This document shows positions 11,023 through 21,475 of a stretch of 64,000 nucleotides of DNA, piece by piece; positions within the stretch are counted from its first letter, which is position 1; each line of letters starts with the position of its first letter. Under the pieces are notes generated by a model. That model worked only from the letters and a program-made list of their open reading frames with translations, did not search any database and was not told the DNA's origin. The translations under genes and the position numbers were made by a program. Origin of the DNA: Diplosphaera chodatii (lineage: Eukaryota > Chlorophyta > Trebouxiophyceae > Prasiolales > Stichococcaceae); NCBI GenBank assembly GCA_032358165.1, contig JAALGY010000022.1, positions 1 to 64,000 of the forward strand, read 5' to 3'.

Positions 11023-13017
11023 TCACAAGATGTTGAACGACTCTTCAATTGGCCGCAGCATCGCTTCCTCTTCTGCCCACTTCTGCTCTGGGCACTGGAC
11101 GTTGAGCGTGTACAGCAAGCCGGCCCTGCAAAACGAACCTGCGAGTGTCAGATTGCTAGCACATATTCATACGTGCAACACACACGCTGTACTGCCCTTC
11201 ACCACGTGCAGCATGTGCAGCGACTTGCCTGGCTGCATACACAGACACGTTGTGCCGGAACAGGGTTGGACTCTGCACCGTGAACTCCAGGTAGTAGTAG
11301 AGCACGCCATTCTTGTCTCGCCTGAACCAGTAGCTCAAACGGTGTGGTTCTTGGCTTGTATGTGATGGCATGTCAAAGAAAATGTGTTATGCATGATAAT
11401 CCCCGAACTTCTCCAGCAGCAACGGTGCATGTGTCACTATGTAGTACACCTGGCATTGGCTGCCAGCAAGTTGGCCACTCGGCCGCTGCCCTCCGGGGCG
11501 ACGGTGGTGGACAAAAACCGCCGCCCCGCCTGCTCTGCCGAGCCCAGGTCCTCTAGCCTGCACCGGAGGATCGATCCTTCTCAGCTGATAGTTAATCCAT
11601 CACAGCCTGTCATTGTGGATAGGTCTCAGCCTCAAGTCTTCGTGAGACCCCAACTGCCCTACTGAGGATCTGGGGTTTGCCTCCGTTGACTGCAAGCCGC
11701 TCCTGCCCTGGCGGCACAGCGCTTCAAATGCAAGGTTGCCTCTGAACGACCCTGAAGCAGGACCTCGCGACATAGAGCTGCCGGATGATGCAGATGCCAG
11801 CCCAAGCATCATACCTGAAGCTGGGCTGGATGGGCGCTGCGATGATGCTGACGTTCTCCTCCCCAGTGCTGCCCGGTGGACCTGGCAGGCAGGCAATGTG
11901 CGACGCTGATCCTTGTAAGCACCTTACACGGTCAGCAGATAGACATACTAGGCACGTGGACCTCATGAGTTGCCAATATGATCTTGAGAGCACACGCCCA
12001 GGACGAGAGGTTTGACCACACACCGTATGCAATGGTCGGCTCTGCTACCCGGCGCTCCGGCTGTGCCTGAGCTGACCTGCAGAACGACAATCGCTGCAAC
12101 TTGCACAGACTGCCCTGCCTCCTAGTTGCCGGCTGCTAGCAGCCTCATTCCAGTGGTTGGACGTGCACATCGTATTGAGAGTGTGCCACCACAAGCCTTC
12201 TCCTGTGCAGAGTTGACCCTTCCTTGGGCTCCTGCAGCAGCGTATTGGCACTAGCCCGGGTAATGGGGTTTCCACCACATCCCCAGACATGCGCACCGCA
12301 GGGACGGCGGGTCCAGGGGCCGCCGCCGCTCAGCCTGCTCGGCCGCCCGCCGGAACAGGCGCTGGTCCACCAGCCACGAGGCGGGGTACTGGAACTCTGC
12401 GCGAGCACCACATGCATGCACGCCCTGAGAGCATGATGCACTGTCCATGGCCCTCTGCAGTGTGGTATCAGCATACCTCCAGTGGGGACCTCGCAGTTGC
12501 TCATGCCAGAGGGGCTCACCATAGCCGGTTTGCTTGTTCAGCGCCCGCTTGTAGCCCAGGACTGGGATGAGCACATCTGCGCGCAGCGCAGCTGCCGCTC
12601 TCCCGCCGTCCAAGCTCAGCAGGTAGCTGGTGAGCCCGCCCAGATTGCCAACCAGCGCTGCAGGGCACCGATGTGCCACTGGTGAGTGAGATGCTGTGCC
12701 TCTCCAGCAACTGCGCGCCAAACCGACATGTTGCGCAGTCACAAAAAGCTTTCCAGCTGACCAAATCCCGGTCAAGAACACCGGACACCTATCGTCAGGC
12801 CTGTCAGCCCGCCAACCACCGCGCGCCGACCGCTGGGCAGCGTTCCTCCCCACTGCACGGTCTCGACGCCGTTGCCGGGGCTTGGGCGCGGCTGTGGCGC
12901 GTCCTGTGTGCTGGACGTGGCCTCTCTTCCTGCATAAAGACGTGCAGGGATGGTGGATACACTGGTCAGGCACACAGTTGACGACGCAGGTGCACACATG
13001 CACCAGGGTGTTCTCAT
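11023..13017 (-). CDS. PsbP-domain (PPD-like) thylakoid lumen protein
   Basis: Eight minus-strand exons join in phase to 283 residues: 13017-12789, 12657-12520, 12396-12297, 12231-12218 (14 nt), 11881-11815, 11557-11450, 11321-11229 and 11125-11023. The core reads LIPVLGYKRALNKQTGYEFQ, YPASWLVDQRLF, LDPPSLR, GPPGSTGEENVSIIAAPI, LEDLGSAEQAGRRFLS, KNGVLYYYLEFTV, RHNVSVYAAR and LLYTLNVQCPEQKW. This is the PsbP fold of PPD proteins: the YPASW segment, the YYYLEF strand and the final LYTLN strand. The first ~75 residues are rich in Ser, Thr and Arg and then GRRAVVGGLTGL, consistent with a chloroplast transit and lumen-targeting peptide. Such proteins assist photosystem assembly; the exact PPD class is not assignable. 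The last intron uses a GCAAGT donor. The start codon at 13017 is the least certain point. Confidence 0.85.
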
Positions 13018-13673
13018 CTAAAACAGCATGGGGTGAGGGACGTGCGTTGGCCAGAGCGTCTCGCCTGTGCTGTCTTCTGAATCGTTATGGGCGGCTGATA
13101 CAAGGCATCGATGCCTGCACTTGGGTTCTCTATGTCTGAGACTCTGGTGGCACACGAGCGCGCCCTGCGCACCGAGTGGGCTCGGGCAGACTGCAAGAGG
13201 GGCGACCTGCATGCTGTATGTGCAATGCCAGGCTACGTTTTCACGGTGCATGTATGAAACTGAGCATGCCGATCCAGCTCTGCCAGTTTCATGCATGGCG
13301 AGGGGCCCAAACATGCATGCAGATCAATGAGCATGCACCGGTGCTGGACAGCAGATCTGCAGGTGCACACGCTCATTCGTGACTGTCGTGATTGAACGCA
13401 TTGCTATCCTGTAGCAGTCCCACGGCATTTGACTGCGTGGCGTGGCTGAAGCAAGTCGATCACAATAGCAATCCCATGCATGATCCGTCGCCATGGCTGA
13501 GTTGTCTTGGCTAAAATACACTGGTCGTCACCATCTCGTCACCAATATAACGTTAACATATGGGTTTGACCGCTTTGGGCTCTGCTCATGGCAGACTTCT
13601 CATTTACGGCGCAATGCATCATTGGCGCTGACATGCCGTGACTGATTCGATCACGAGACGGTCGACCAACAGC
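13018..13673. promoter_or_regulatory. Divergent promoter region between the PsbP-domain and hydroxyacid oxidase genes
   Basis: About 650 bases separate two gene starts that point away from each other, a chloroplast protein and a peroxisome-type enzyme. The region is AT-richer towards 13500-13560. No specific motif could be identified. Confidence 0.35.
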
Positions 13674-16446
13674 ATGGCCGATACAGCAGCCAGTTCAACG
13701 CAGCCGCGTCGCGTGACGCAGCAGCCACAGCAGCAGCAGGCGGGCGCGATCAAGTTCGCAAACCTCCTCGAGCTGGAAGCCATGGCAAAATTGAAGCTGA
13801 CCCACAATGCATACAGCTACTACGCCAGCGGCGCCGGGGGCGGCGAGACGATGCAGGAGAACCGGGACGCCTTCCAGCGGCTGCGGCTGCTGCCCCGCAT
13901 GATGGTGGACGTGTCCGCAGTCGACACCTCCATCTCATTCTTTGGTGATGCCGACAGCCAGTTCATCTGCACATGGTGCACCACTTGCAGTGCATGAGCC
14001 TGCACGACTGCACGACTGCACGACTGCACGAACACTCCGCTCTCTGATGCGACTCGCGCAGCGCATCAGATTGTGCAGACGTTTCACAGAATAAGTGTTC
14101 ACTCTATGCGCACTACGGTGCAGGCAGAACGTTCAGCATGCCAATCTTCGTGGCGCCCATGGCGATGCAGGGCATGGCGCACCCCGATGGGGAGCTGGCC
14201 GTCGCCCGCGCCTGCTCTGGCGTCGGCACATCCATGGTGCCCTGCTGCCACGTTGGCTCAGCTGTCCACGGCCACCCTACCTGAAGACTGTGTCCGACTG
14301 CAGCCACAGAAGCACGGCTGCCACCAACATACCGGAGTCGCAGACAGATCGCAGAATTAAGGGCGCATACCAGTGTACGCAATGTGTGATCGGTTGAGCT
14401 GCCCGCAGGGCGTGTCTACCATGGGGACAGCCACTCTGGAGGACATAGCTGCGGCCAGCGGTGACCCTCAAACACTCTTCTTCCAGCTGTATGTGCTTCG
14501 GGACCGGGACTTCACTCGCGAGCTTGTACAGGTGAGCGGCGAACATCAGCACCAGCCCTTTTGTTTGGAATTGGCCAGGGCCCTCTATTCTTTTCCAGAT
14601 TGCAGGTGCCTCAGATGCCTTTTCCGGCGCGTGCAGAGAGCAGAGAAGGCCGGATATGCAGCGCTGGCAGTCACCGTGGATGCTCCCAGGTAAACCATCT
14701 GCCAGCAAGAATGTCACAGATACATCAGGGTTGAATGCTGCCGAATTGTTGTCAGACCGGTGGCTGTGGCCCTTCAATGGTGCCAATACCCGGTGCAGGC
14801 TCGGGAGGCGGGAAGCTGATGTGAAGAACAGGTACCAGCATGGTGCATGGGTGCTTGACAGGCGGTCGGCACATGCCTACAGTGGGGGCAGTTGATGCTG
14901 ACTGGCTCAGTGCACAGGTTCCTGCTGCCGGATGGCCTGAAGCTGGCCAATCTGGAGCACAGCAGCCTGCAGCTGCCGGTGTACAGCCAGCACCAGGAGG
15001 CAGAGGGCTCCGGCATCGCCCAGGTGCAAGGCGTCCTGTGATACCACCTTTCCCAAAACTTCGCCTGATGGTGTCGTACCTGAAGTATTGAAGCATTTCC
15101 ACGCAGAGGATGCTGCATCAATTGGTGTCTCCGATGCTTGGCGAGCGTCAGAGTGGCTGCGAGTGCACATGCTCAGCCGACATCGCGACTTCTAGTGCAT
15201 TGATTCGCAGGTCTTCACGAAGCAGATCGATGCATCACTGACATGGGAGTTTGTGGCATGGCTTCGCAAAGTTACCAGCATGCCCATATATGTCAAGGTG
15301 CGGAGCTCGTGCACACGCTTGCCCCACGGGCACAGTGCAACTCTCCAACCAAATGCTTCATGTTTCCTGCTGCTCGCACTTGCCGCACAGCTCGTTGTGA
15401 CCGCTAGTCACTGCTGCAGGGGGTGCTGGCCCCAGCAGATGCGCAGCTCGCGGTGCGCGCCGGAGTGGACGGCATCATTCTCAGGTGTTCTTCTTTGCAA
15501 ACCCATGACTGCAAGCCTTTGCGGCAGTTTTGCAGTTGGGTTCTGATCTGTCGCAGCTGTGAGATACAAGCTGCTGCCAAATCGTGCAACATGCACAGAA
15601 ATCACATGAAGCACAGCTCCTTGGCACTGCAGCAACCACGGCGGGCGGCAGTGCGACTGCGCACCCGCAGCGGTTGACATGCTGCCGCATGTGATTGATG
15701 CAATTGGGCACGTTGTGCCGCTAATTGTCGACGGCGGCATCCGGCGTGGCACCGATGTGCTCAAGGTGCTTGCAAGCCTATGGAAAGACCCTGGAAGTGT
15801 CACAGTATGGCAGACTTTCTGGTGGCCCATGGCAGCCCCGAAGATGCATAGTTGAATCACCCATGCACTTGGGCCAAGTGCACTGCTGCTGGGGCTGTGT
15901 TCGCTCGTGGGCATGGTGCATGAGCAGCATGCAGTGGTGCGACCACCCTGTTGCGCCAATCCGACAGCCAAGTCTCTGACGTTTGGCACCCTGCAGGCGC
16001 TGGCGCTGGGCGCGGACGCAGTCTTGCTGGGCCGCCCGGTGCTGTGGGGCCTGGCGCTGGGCGGGCAGCACGGCGTGGAGCAGGTGCTGCGCGCGCTGCA
16101 CTCCGAGCTGGAGCTGGCCATGGTGAGCCCCACAGGACTTCACCTACATGTCAAGGTTCACGTGTCGGCATTCAGAGTTGCCCGTCGCCTGCCAACACCC
16201 TACATCCCTCATCTCATCTCACGGGCGCAAGTGCCTGCTGCATGCACCCAGCTGCCATGGGCAGTGGCACCCCTTATGTTCGCTCCTCTGTCCTATGCAT
16301 GCTCTTCATGGACTGCGCTGTACACCAATGTGTCGTCACCGCAGGTGCTGACTGGGTGCCCCAGCCTCAAGCACATCACCCGAAGCCTGGTGCTGGGCCC
16401 GGGCGGACAGCTGTCACCAGCCCAGCAGGGGAGGTCCATGCTGTAG
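13674..16446 (+). CDS. FMN-dependent 2-hydroxyacid (glycolate/L-lactate) oxidase
   Basis: Eleven exons join in phase to 403 residues: 13674-13944, 14124-14236, 14409-14531, 14637-14689, 14799-14831, 14918-15023, 15211-15297, 15420-15484, 15633-15765, 15997-16122 and 16345-16446. The TIM-barrel flavoprotein motifs are complete: [10 protein letters not shown] (substrate Tyr), [62 protein letters not shown] (FMN Lys), SNHGGRQCD (catalytic His and Arg), [15 protein letters not shown] and [18 protein letters not shown]. It oxidises a 2-hydroxyacid to the 2-oxoacid and reduces O2 to peroxide. The C-terminus SML resembles a peroxisomal PTS1. The N-terminus has a Gln-rich extension. The Trp found in plant glycolate oxidases (SSWATSS) is replaced by Met (STMGTAT), so substrate choice between glycolate and L-lactate is open. 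Confidence 0.93.
14001..14032 (+). repeat. 8-bp tandem repeat in intron 1 of the hydroxyacid oxidase
   Basis: The unit CACGACTG occurs three times in a row (14003-14026), followed by a partial copy. It lies wholly inside intron 13945-14123. Confidence 0.85.
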
Positions 16447-17071
16447 GATCCGTCCTGCCGTGTGCTGTCAACCTGAGGGACGCTGATGCCACCGATGGTA
16501 GGGCTACGAAGCCTTGATCACCTGATCTAAGTGAGCGGTTGCACTCACATGCTTAAACTGTCTTGAGGAAGCGGTTAGGAGACTCCACTCATGTACAGAA
16601 CTTCATGACCCGCATAAGAATTGCTTGAACTCATGTGTACATTCTTTTGTATCATCATACAGATCGCGCCTGTTCGTTTCGCGAATCACAAATGCTGCTC
16701 GACACATGTGCGTGTTTGCTCCGAGGGTATAGCGTGCGTTTGGTAGTCTGCCTTGGTTTTGGCACGGTGGTACGTTAGGACATTTGCAAACTTCCAAGCT
16801 TGCTGGCTAATCTGGCTAAGGAGCAGCAGCAGGCGTGCGTAACATGAGACTGTGATGACCAAGACCGTCCGAGCAAAATTGTCCAGCTCATCAGCTGGCG
16901 ATCCACAATGCCCACCAGCTGCTTGCTGCAATCGGCGCCAAGTTGTGCCTTTGCACATGGCATGACCACCCCATGGGCAGTGTACTTCCAAACCATGGTC
17001 CTATCACCAGCTGCCAACATGCTGGCAATGCCACTGTGGGCTATACACCTGTGCTCCGACCACGAAGCCTG
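16447..17071. other. Convergent intergenic stretch, with possible last exon of the ARID gene
   Basis: This region follows the hydroxyacid oxidase stop. A strong donor-like GTGAGTAA on the minus strand near 17078 suggests that the ARID-Tudor gene may have one more exon within 16690-17020, where an open minus frame exists. Otherwise I see only non-coding sequence. Confidence 0.3.
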
Positions 17072-20000
17072 TTACTCACAGCTGCCATCCATCTTTTGGG
17101 CGCCAACAGCGCCGCCGCAGCAGGGCGGGCACACGACTGCAGGCTGTGCGCCGGTGTGCTGCCGGATAGTAGCGGGCGGAAGGATGATTGGCGGCATCAG
17201 CGTAACCGCTATTGGGGCAATGGACACAGGGTGTGATGGCACCAAAGCCGGGGTCATGCCATTTGCAGGCGGCTGCTGCCTGCCAGAGGACATGTGCAGC
17301 TGTCTCACGACGTCTGATTCAGCTGCGGGTAGTTCTAGGGGTGTCGAAGCCTGCAAAGAGATACCAGCGGTTGCAGGCATGTCTGAAGTCGATGCCACAA
17401 GCTGATGCCGTTGTGAGTATGGGCTGCATCTCCACAGCACTGACAGTCCCCAGCGTTGGGTGCGTGTTGATGTTTGCATTCCTCAACCACACGATCGATA
17501 CAGCATGCAAGGCAGCATAACAGTCTGATGCTCCTCATGTACCTCTGCATCCAGGCAAGGGTTGTCAGCAGCTGTACTCCATAGTTCACCAGTTGCTTGC
17601 AATCCACCAAGGGCAGGCACGCCCGCAGCAGCATCAGCAGCTGAAGAGCAGCCGGTCACTGCTGGCAGGGCGGCGGCAGTTGGCAGCTGGGGTTGCCTGG
17701 CGCTCTCAACAAAGCTGCCTGCAAAGTGTATAGAGCCGACTGATTATGTGTTGATGTGGCTTGCATATATTTTGCTAATGCTGAAGCTGTCAGCAGCCAC
17801 GCTTGTAGTATAATGCGCGACAGGAGTTGGTTTGCGGTTGCCTGGTCTGGTGTCATCGTTACCTTGTCTGCTTCCCTCCGAGGCCGAGGTTGCCGGCAGG
17901 GCGCTGGTCTGGCTTTCAGACACAGCCGCTGCCTTTGCCGCCTCTGACCTGTGCAATACCCTCTTGCGCGCCGTGATCGTCTGCATACGGTCCACATTGA
18001 CAATGTGCTGTGCAGGTGTGTTTTGCTTGGTGCTTTTCAACATGCAATTGCGAAACGAAGCTTGCGTGACCAGCACATGATCCTTTGTCAAACTTTAATG
18101 TTCGCATGCAATCACGAAGCTGTCGGGGCACAAACCTGTGTCAGCTTGTCGAGGCGCTTCTGCACTATGGCTACCTTGCCCTGGTACTGTACCTCCATGT
18201 CCTGCGCAGCTCACACAAGCAGTGTATCTGCCTGGCAACTCAGTGCAAATAAACAAGCCCCAAGCATCATTGTGTAGCCTGCATGAGGAGCGTCACCGAC
18301 GCTCGACACCTCTGGGAACGGTAGCACAGGGTCGACAGGCAGCCGGCGCATATGTAGCATATTTGAGAACCGTGATGGAGTCTACCTTGAGAGTCTGCAT
18401 CAGCTCAGCCTGTTGCTTCTGAAGCATGGCAGTCGTTGCTGCACCGTCAATGCCCTCCTGCAGCAGCTATAACAGTTGATGGGGTTTGGCGGACAGATCT
18501 TCATTAGATATGACCAATGGAAGACGAGGTGTGCCCCAAATCACAGTAGTGCTGTGAAGCTGTGTATGGTAGGTAAAGATGTGCCTCTGCAGCAGGTGTG
18601 GGTAGGAGGTACTGCTGGGGCTCCTCGGGAGCAGTGGCAGGTGTGGTGGACAGGTTGTTGTGCGGCGGGTCTCCAGAGGCGATGGTGGCAGCAGGTGTGG
18701 ATGCGTCCTCCAATTGCTGCGACTCTGCAGCAGCGATGGCGGTGGCAGTCGTCGCCTGCCCGTGCTGCTGCAGCTCTCCAGAAGCGGGGGCGTCAGGTGC
18801 CGGCTTCCCGTGCTGCTGCGGCTGCTTGGAGGCGGCAGCAGTGGGAGGCGCTGGCTCCCTGCGCCGCTGCAGCTCCGCAGGAGCACTGGCACCACCTGTG
18901 GCTGCTCGAAGCAGCAGCTCCCACTTCTCGCTGTCCAGCCGCAGCACCTCCCGGTCGCCATCGTCATACCACACCTCGTGAAGGTTTTGCTGCAGACAGA
19001 GGTGCACATATCCGCCAGTCAGCCTCGCCCCAACAGGGTACTAGGAGGTGCAGCCTTTCGTAGCACTGCTATGACGATCGCAGCATGTTGCAACGAAGTG
19101 ACGATCAGGAGGGTTCATGCACTTCATGTGCAGGATCCGGATTGCCTCTGGTGAGTAGGCGGTGATGTGGCCCAGGAAGTAGGAAGCATGTTCTGGCCAC
19201 AGGACGCCGATCCGGTGGCCCACCAGCTGCTGCCCCGCCAGCTGCGGCACCTTTTCGCCTGATCGACAAGGGGTGCCAAGGGGTCCGATTTCGCCCCATC
19301 TCACCCTCAGTCTTCGTACTTGCTGTCATTGACAGATGCCAATGCCATGACATGATGCATGGGCCTTAGGAGCGGCCAACGCCAGAAGGCAGCCGATGTA
19401 GGTGCTGTGACCCGTCAGGCTTCACATCGACCTTCAGAGACACACACCTGCAACCCACTCCTTGTGCCGGCGGTCCTGTGGCTGCTGCAGCTCGCGCTCT
19501 GCTGAGCCGCCACTGGGCTCTGCGCCGCTTACAACGACGGATGGCGACGTGGGTGCTGTGTCCCGCTGTCGCTTTGCCCCCTTCGTGACAGCAGGACGTG
19601 TGCTGGCGGCCTGTGCGTCCTCCGCTGCTGTGTCCTCAGCAGCGCCTGAGCCTTCCTGCGCAGCAACAGCTCGTTGCCAATCAAGCCAGCAACCCCTACA
19701 CCAAGCCATCTTAAAAAGCGTCAGGCATGCAGGATGCAGCATGCCTCTTGTAGCGCCCATCTACAACATCAGCACCCCTACCCATGCCGCCATCTTTGCC
19801 AGTCTGGCTGGCTTGGGAGGTGTGAAGCTGAGCCTTCTGGAGCTGTAAGCGGCGAGCGTCTCATGCAGCAGTGTGCCGCTGCAGTACTCCTCGCCCATCA
19901 GAGTTGTGGGTGCCCGCCGCGCTCGCTTTGGCAACCGCTGCAACGAACCCGAGCAGACGCAAATTCACATTCACACAGCAACTAGCACGCAGGCACGCAA

Positions 20001-21475
20001 GGCAATTGCAAAGCCGTCACGATCAGAGCGCTCTGCGACCGTAGCATGGCACTTGCACATTAAGACGGCAGCAGCAGCATGTTGGGGTGATCAAGACACT
20101 GCTGCAAACCTTCATGGGGCCCGCCGCCGCATCGTCAGGCAATTGCAGGCTGGCCGAGGATGGTGAGCTGCTGCCACTCACCTGCAATGCAGTCACAGCT
20201 GCATCAGCCGGCACTGGTGCGCATGCCATGTAGCATATCGAGGTTCAAGAACGCAGGGCCATTGTGTTTGGAGCTGGGCGCCACCTCACCACGTCCTCAC
20301 TGGCGTAACTGCTGCCAGGCCGCCCCCTTCGTTTGCGCCGCTGTGCGCCTACCAAGCACTTGTGGTTGCCAGCGCCTGGGGACTGCCATACAGGCGGCGT
20401 GCCAGCAATACTTTGCTCCCCTAGCGCCTGCCAGGTTGTAGATGTCATCGTTTGTTCAGCCACTGGGCGACTGCTAACAGGAGCGGTTGTGATTGAAGCA
20501 GGCGCAAGACCACCACCCATGCACATGTGCCCAACCCTGTTCTGGCACTGCCAATCAACGTCAGTGATACCTGATCAAAGGGTAGCAGATAGGCCTCGTA
20601 TATCTCCTGGATTCGACCTGCCCGGCCTTTCACTCTGCATGCAGCAAAGCTCGCTCTGGGTCACCTTTTGCACTGAATTGCCTGTTGCACTGACAAAATG
20701 ACAAAGCACCTTCGACAAGGGATTTGACCAAAGGCAGGCAGGCAGGCAACCTTTCAGCGCATCTCACTCTGTACACCCGCTTGCCCAGCCGACAGGCGCC
20801 CACAGCATTTTGTCACATACCTGTGCGCACATGATGCTTGTGCGCATTAGAATGCAGAACCGACAGATCCATTTTCACAAAACCCCTTGGAAGGCCAGGG
20901 GGCATGCAGTAAGAGAACACTAGTACGTAGTGTACACAAACTGAAGCGAGCACATACGGTGTCATAGCCGCCGTGTTGCTGCACAGTATTGAAAAGCTTG
21001 TGCAGGTTGATGGGCTGCTTGTAAAAGGTGGGGCACCTGCAACACGTAAGGTGGGAGGTGACCCATGCTACTCCAGTATCCTGTCAGTTGCATGGCGTTG
21101 CCGACCATTGCATGGGCTCATATCAGCAAGCATTGTCTGATGAGCACTCGACCACAACAGTAGCATCGCATACTTGTTGATGTGTGGCGCGAGCTCGCCC
21201 CTGTGCTTGTAGAAGGCTGCTAGGCTATCTAGCAGGTCTTGGCCGTCTTCAAACAGCTTGTTGGCAGCGACCAGTGGCGGAGCTGATGCTGCTGACTGCC
21301 TGTGGTCGTGATGAGCAGCTGGGGGAGTGTGGCCACCAGCTGCACCAGGCTTCATGGCCAGCTCTGCCAGGTCATCGAGGGTCCCTTGTTGTGCATCATC
21401 AGCATCAGGCCGTTCAGCGGCAGGGGTCGTCTGCTGCCCTGAGAGCATGGGGGTTGCATAGGGGCTCGTCACCAT
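17072..21475 (-). CDS. ARID domain plus PDS5-type Tudor chromatin protein
   Basis: The minus-strand gene starts at ATG 21475. Exons 21475-21174, 21036-20958, 20820-20768 and 20634-20571 join in phase and build an ARID domain: LLDSLAAFYKHRGELAPHIN, KCPTFYKQPINLHKLF, NTVQQHGGYDTVCDKMLW and IQEIYEAYLLPFDQ. ARIDs bind DNA, often AT-rich. Downstream exons include QRRKRRGRPGSS (~20330, AT-hook-like), then an Ala/Ser-rich acidic stretch (19440-19680). Next comes a Tudor-like pair: VGHRIGVLWPEHASYFLGHI (~19200) joined to EVWYDDGDREVLRLDSEKWE (~18960), the fold typical of plant PDS5-like proteins. Coiled-coil-prone segments follow (MLQKQQAELMQTLK ~18420, VAIVQKRLDKLTQ ~18150). The 3' end is not settled; 17072 is the last in-frame stop of a Pro-rich exon. 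A nuclear chromatin-reader role is inferred from domains. Confidence 0.75.

Noticed and set aside
12251..13003. 250-codon minus-strand open frame
   Set aside because: It overlaps real PsbP-domain exons but also reads through introns; domain continuity requires splicing with frame changes.
18476..19063. 195-codon plus-strand open frame
   Set aside because: It is the antisense shadow of the Tudor-domain exon on the minus strand, which has a recognisable DDGD-type motif.
20924..20940. Short palindrome ACACTA-N5-TAGTGT
   Set aside because: Six-base arms within an ARID intron are expected by chance in a window of this size.
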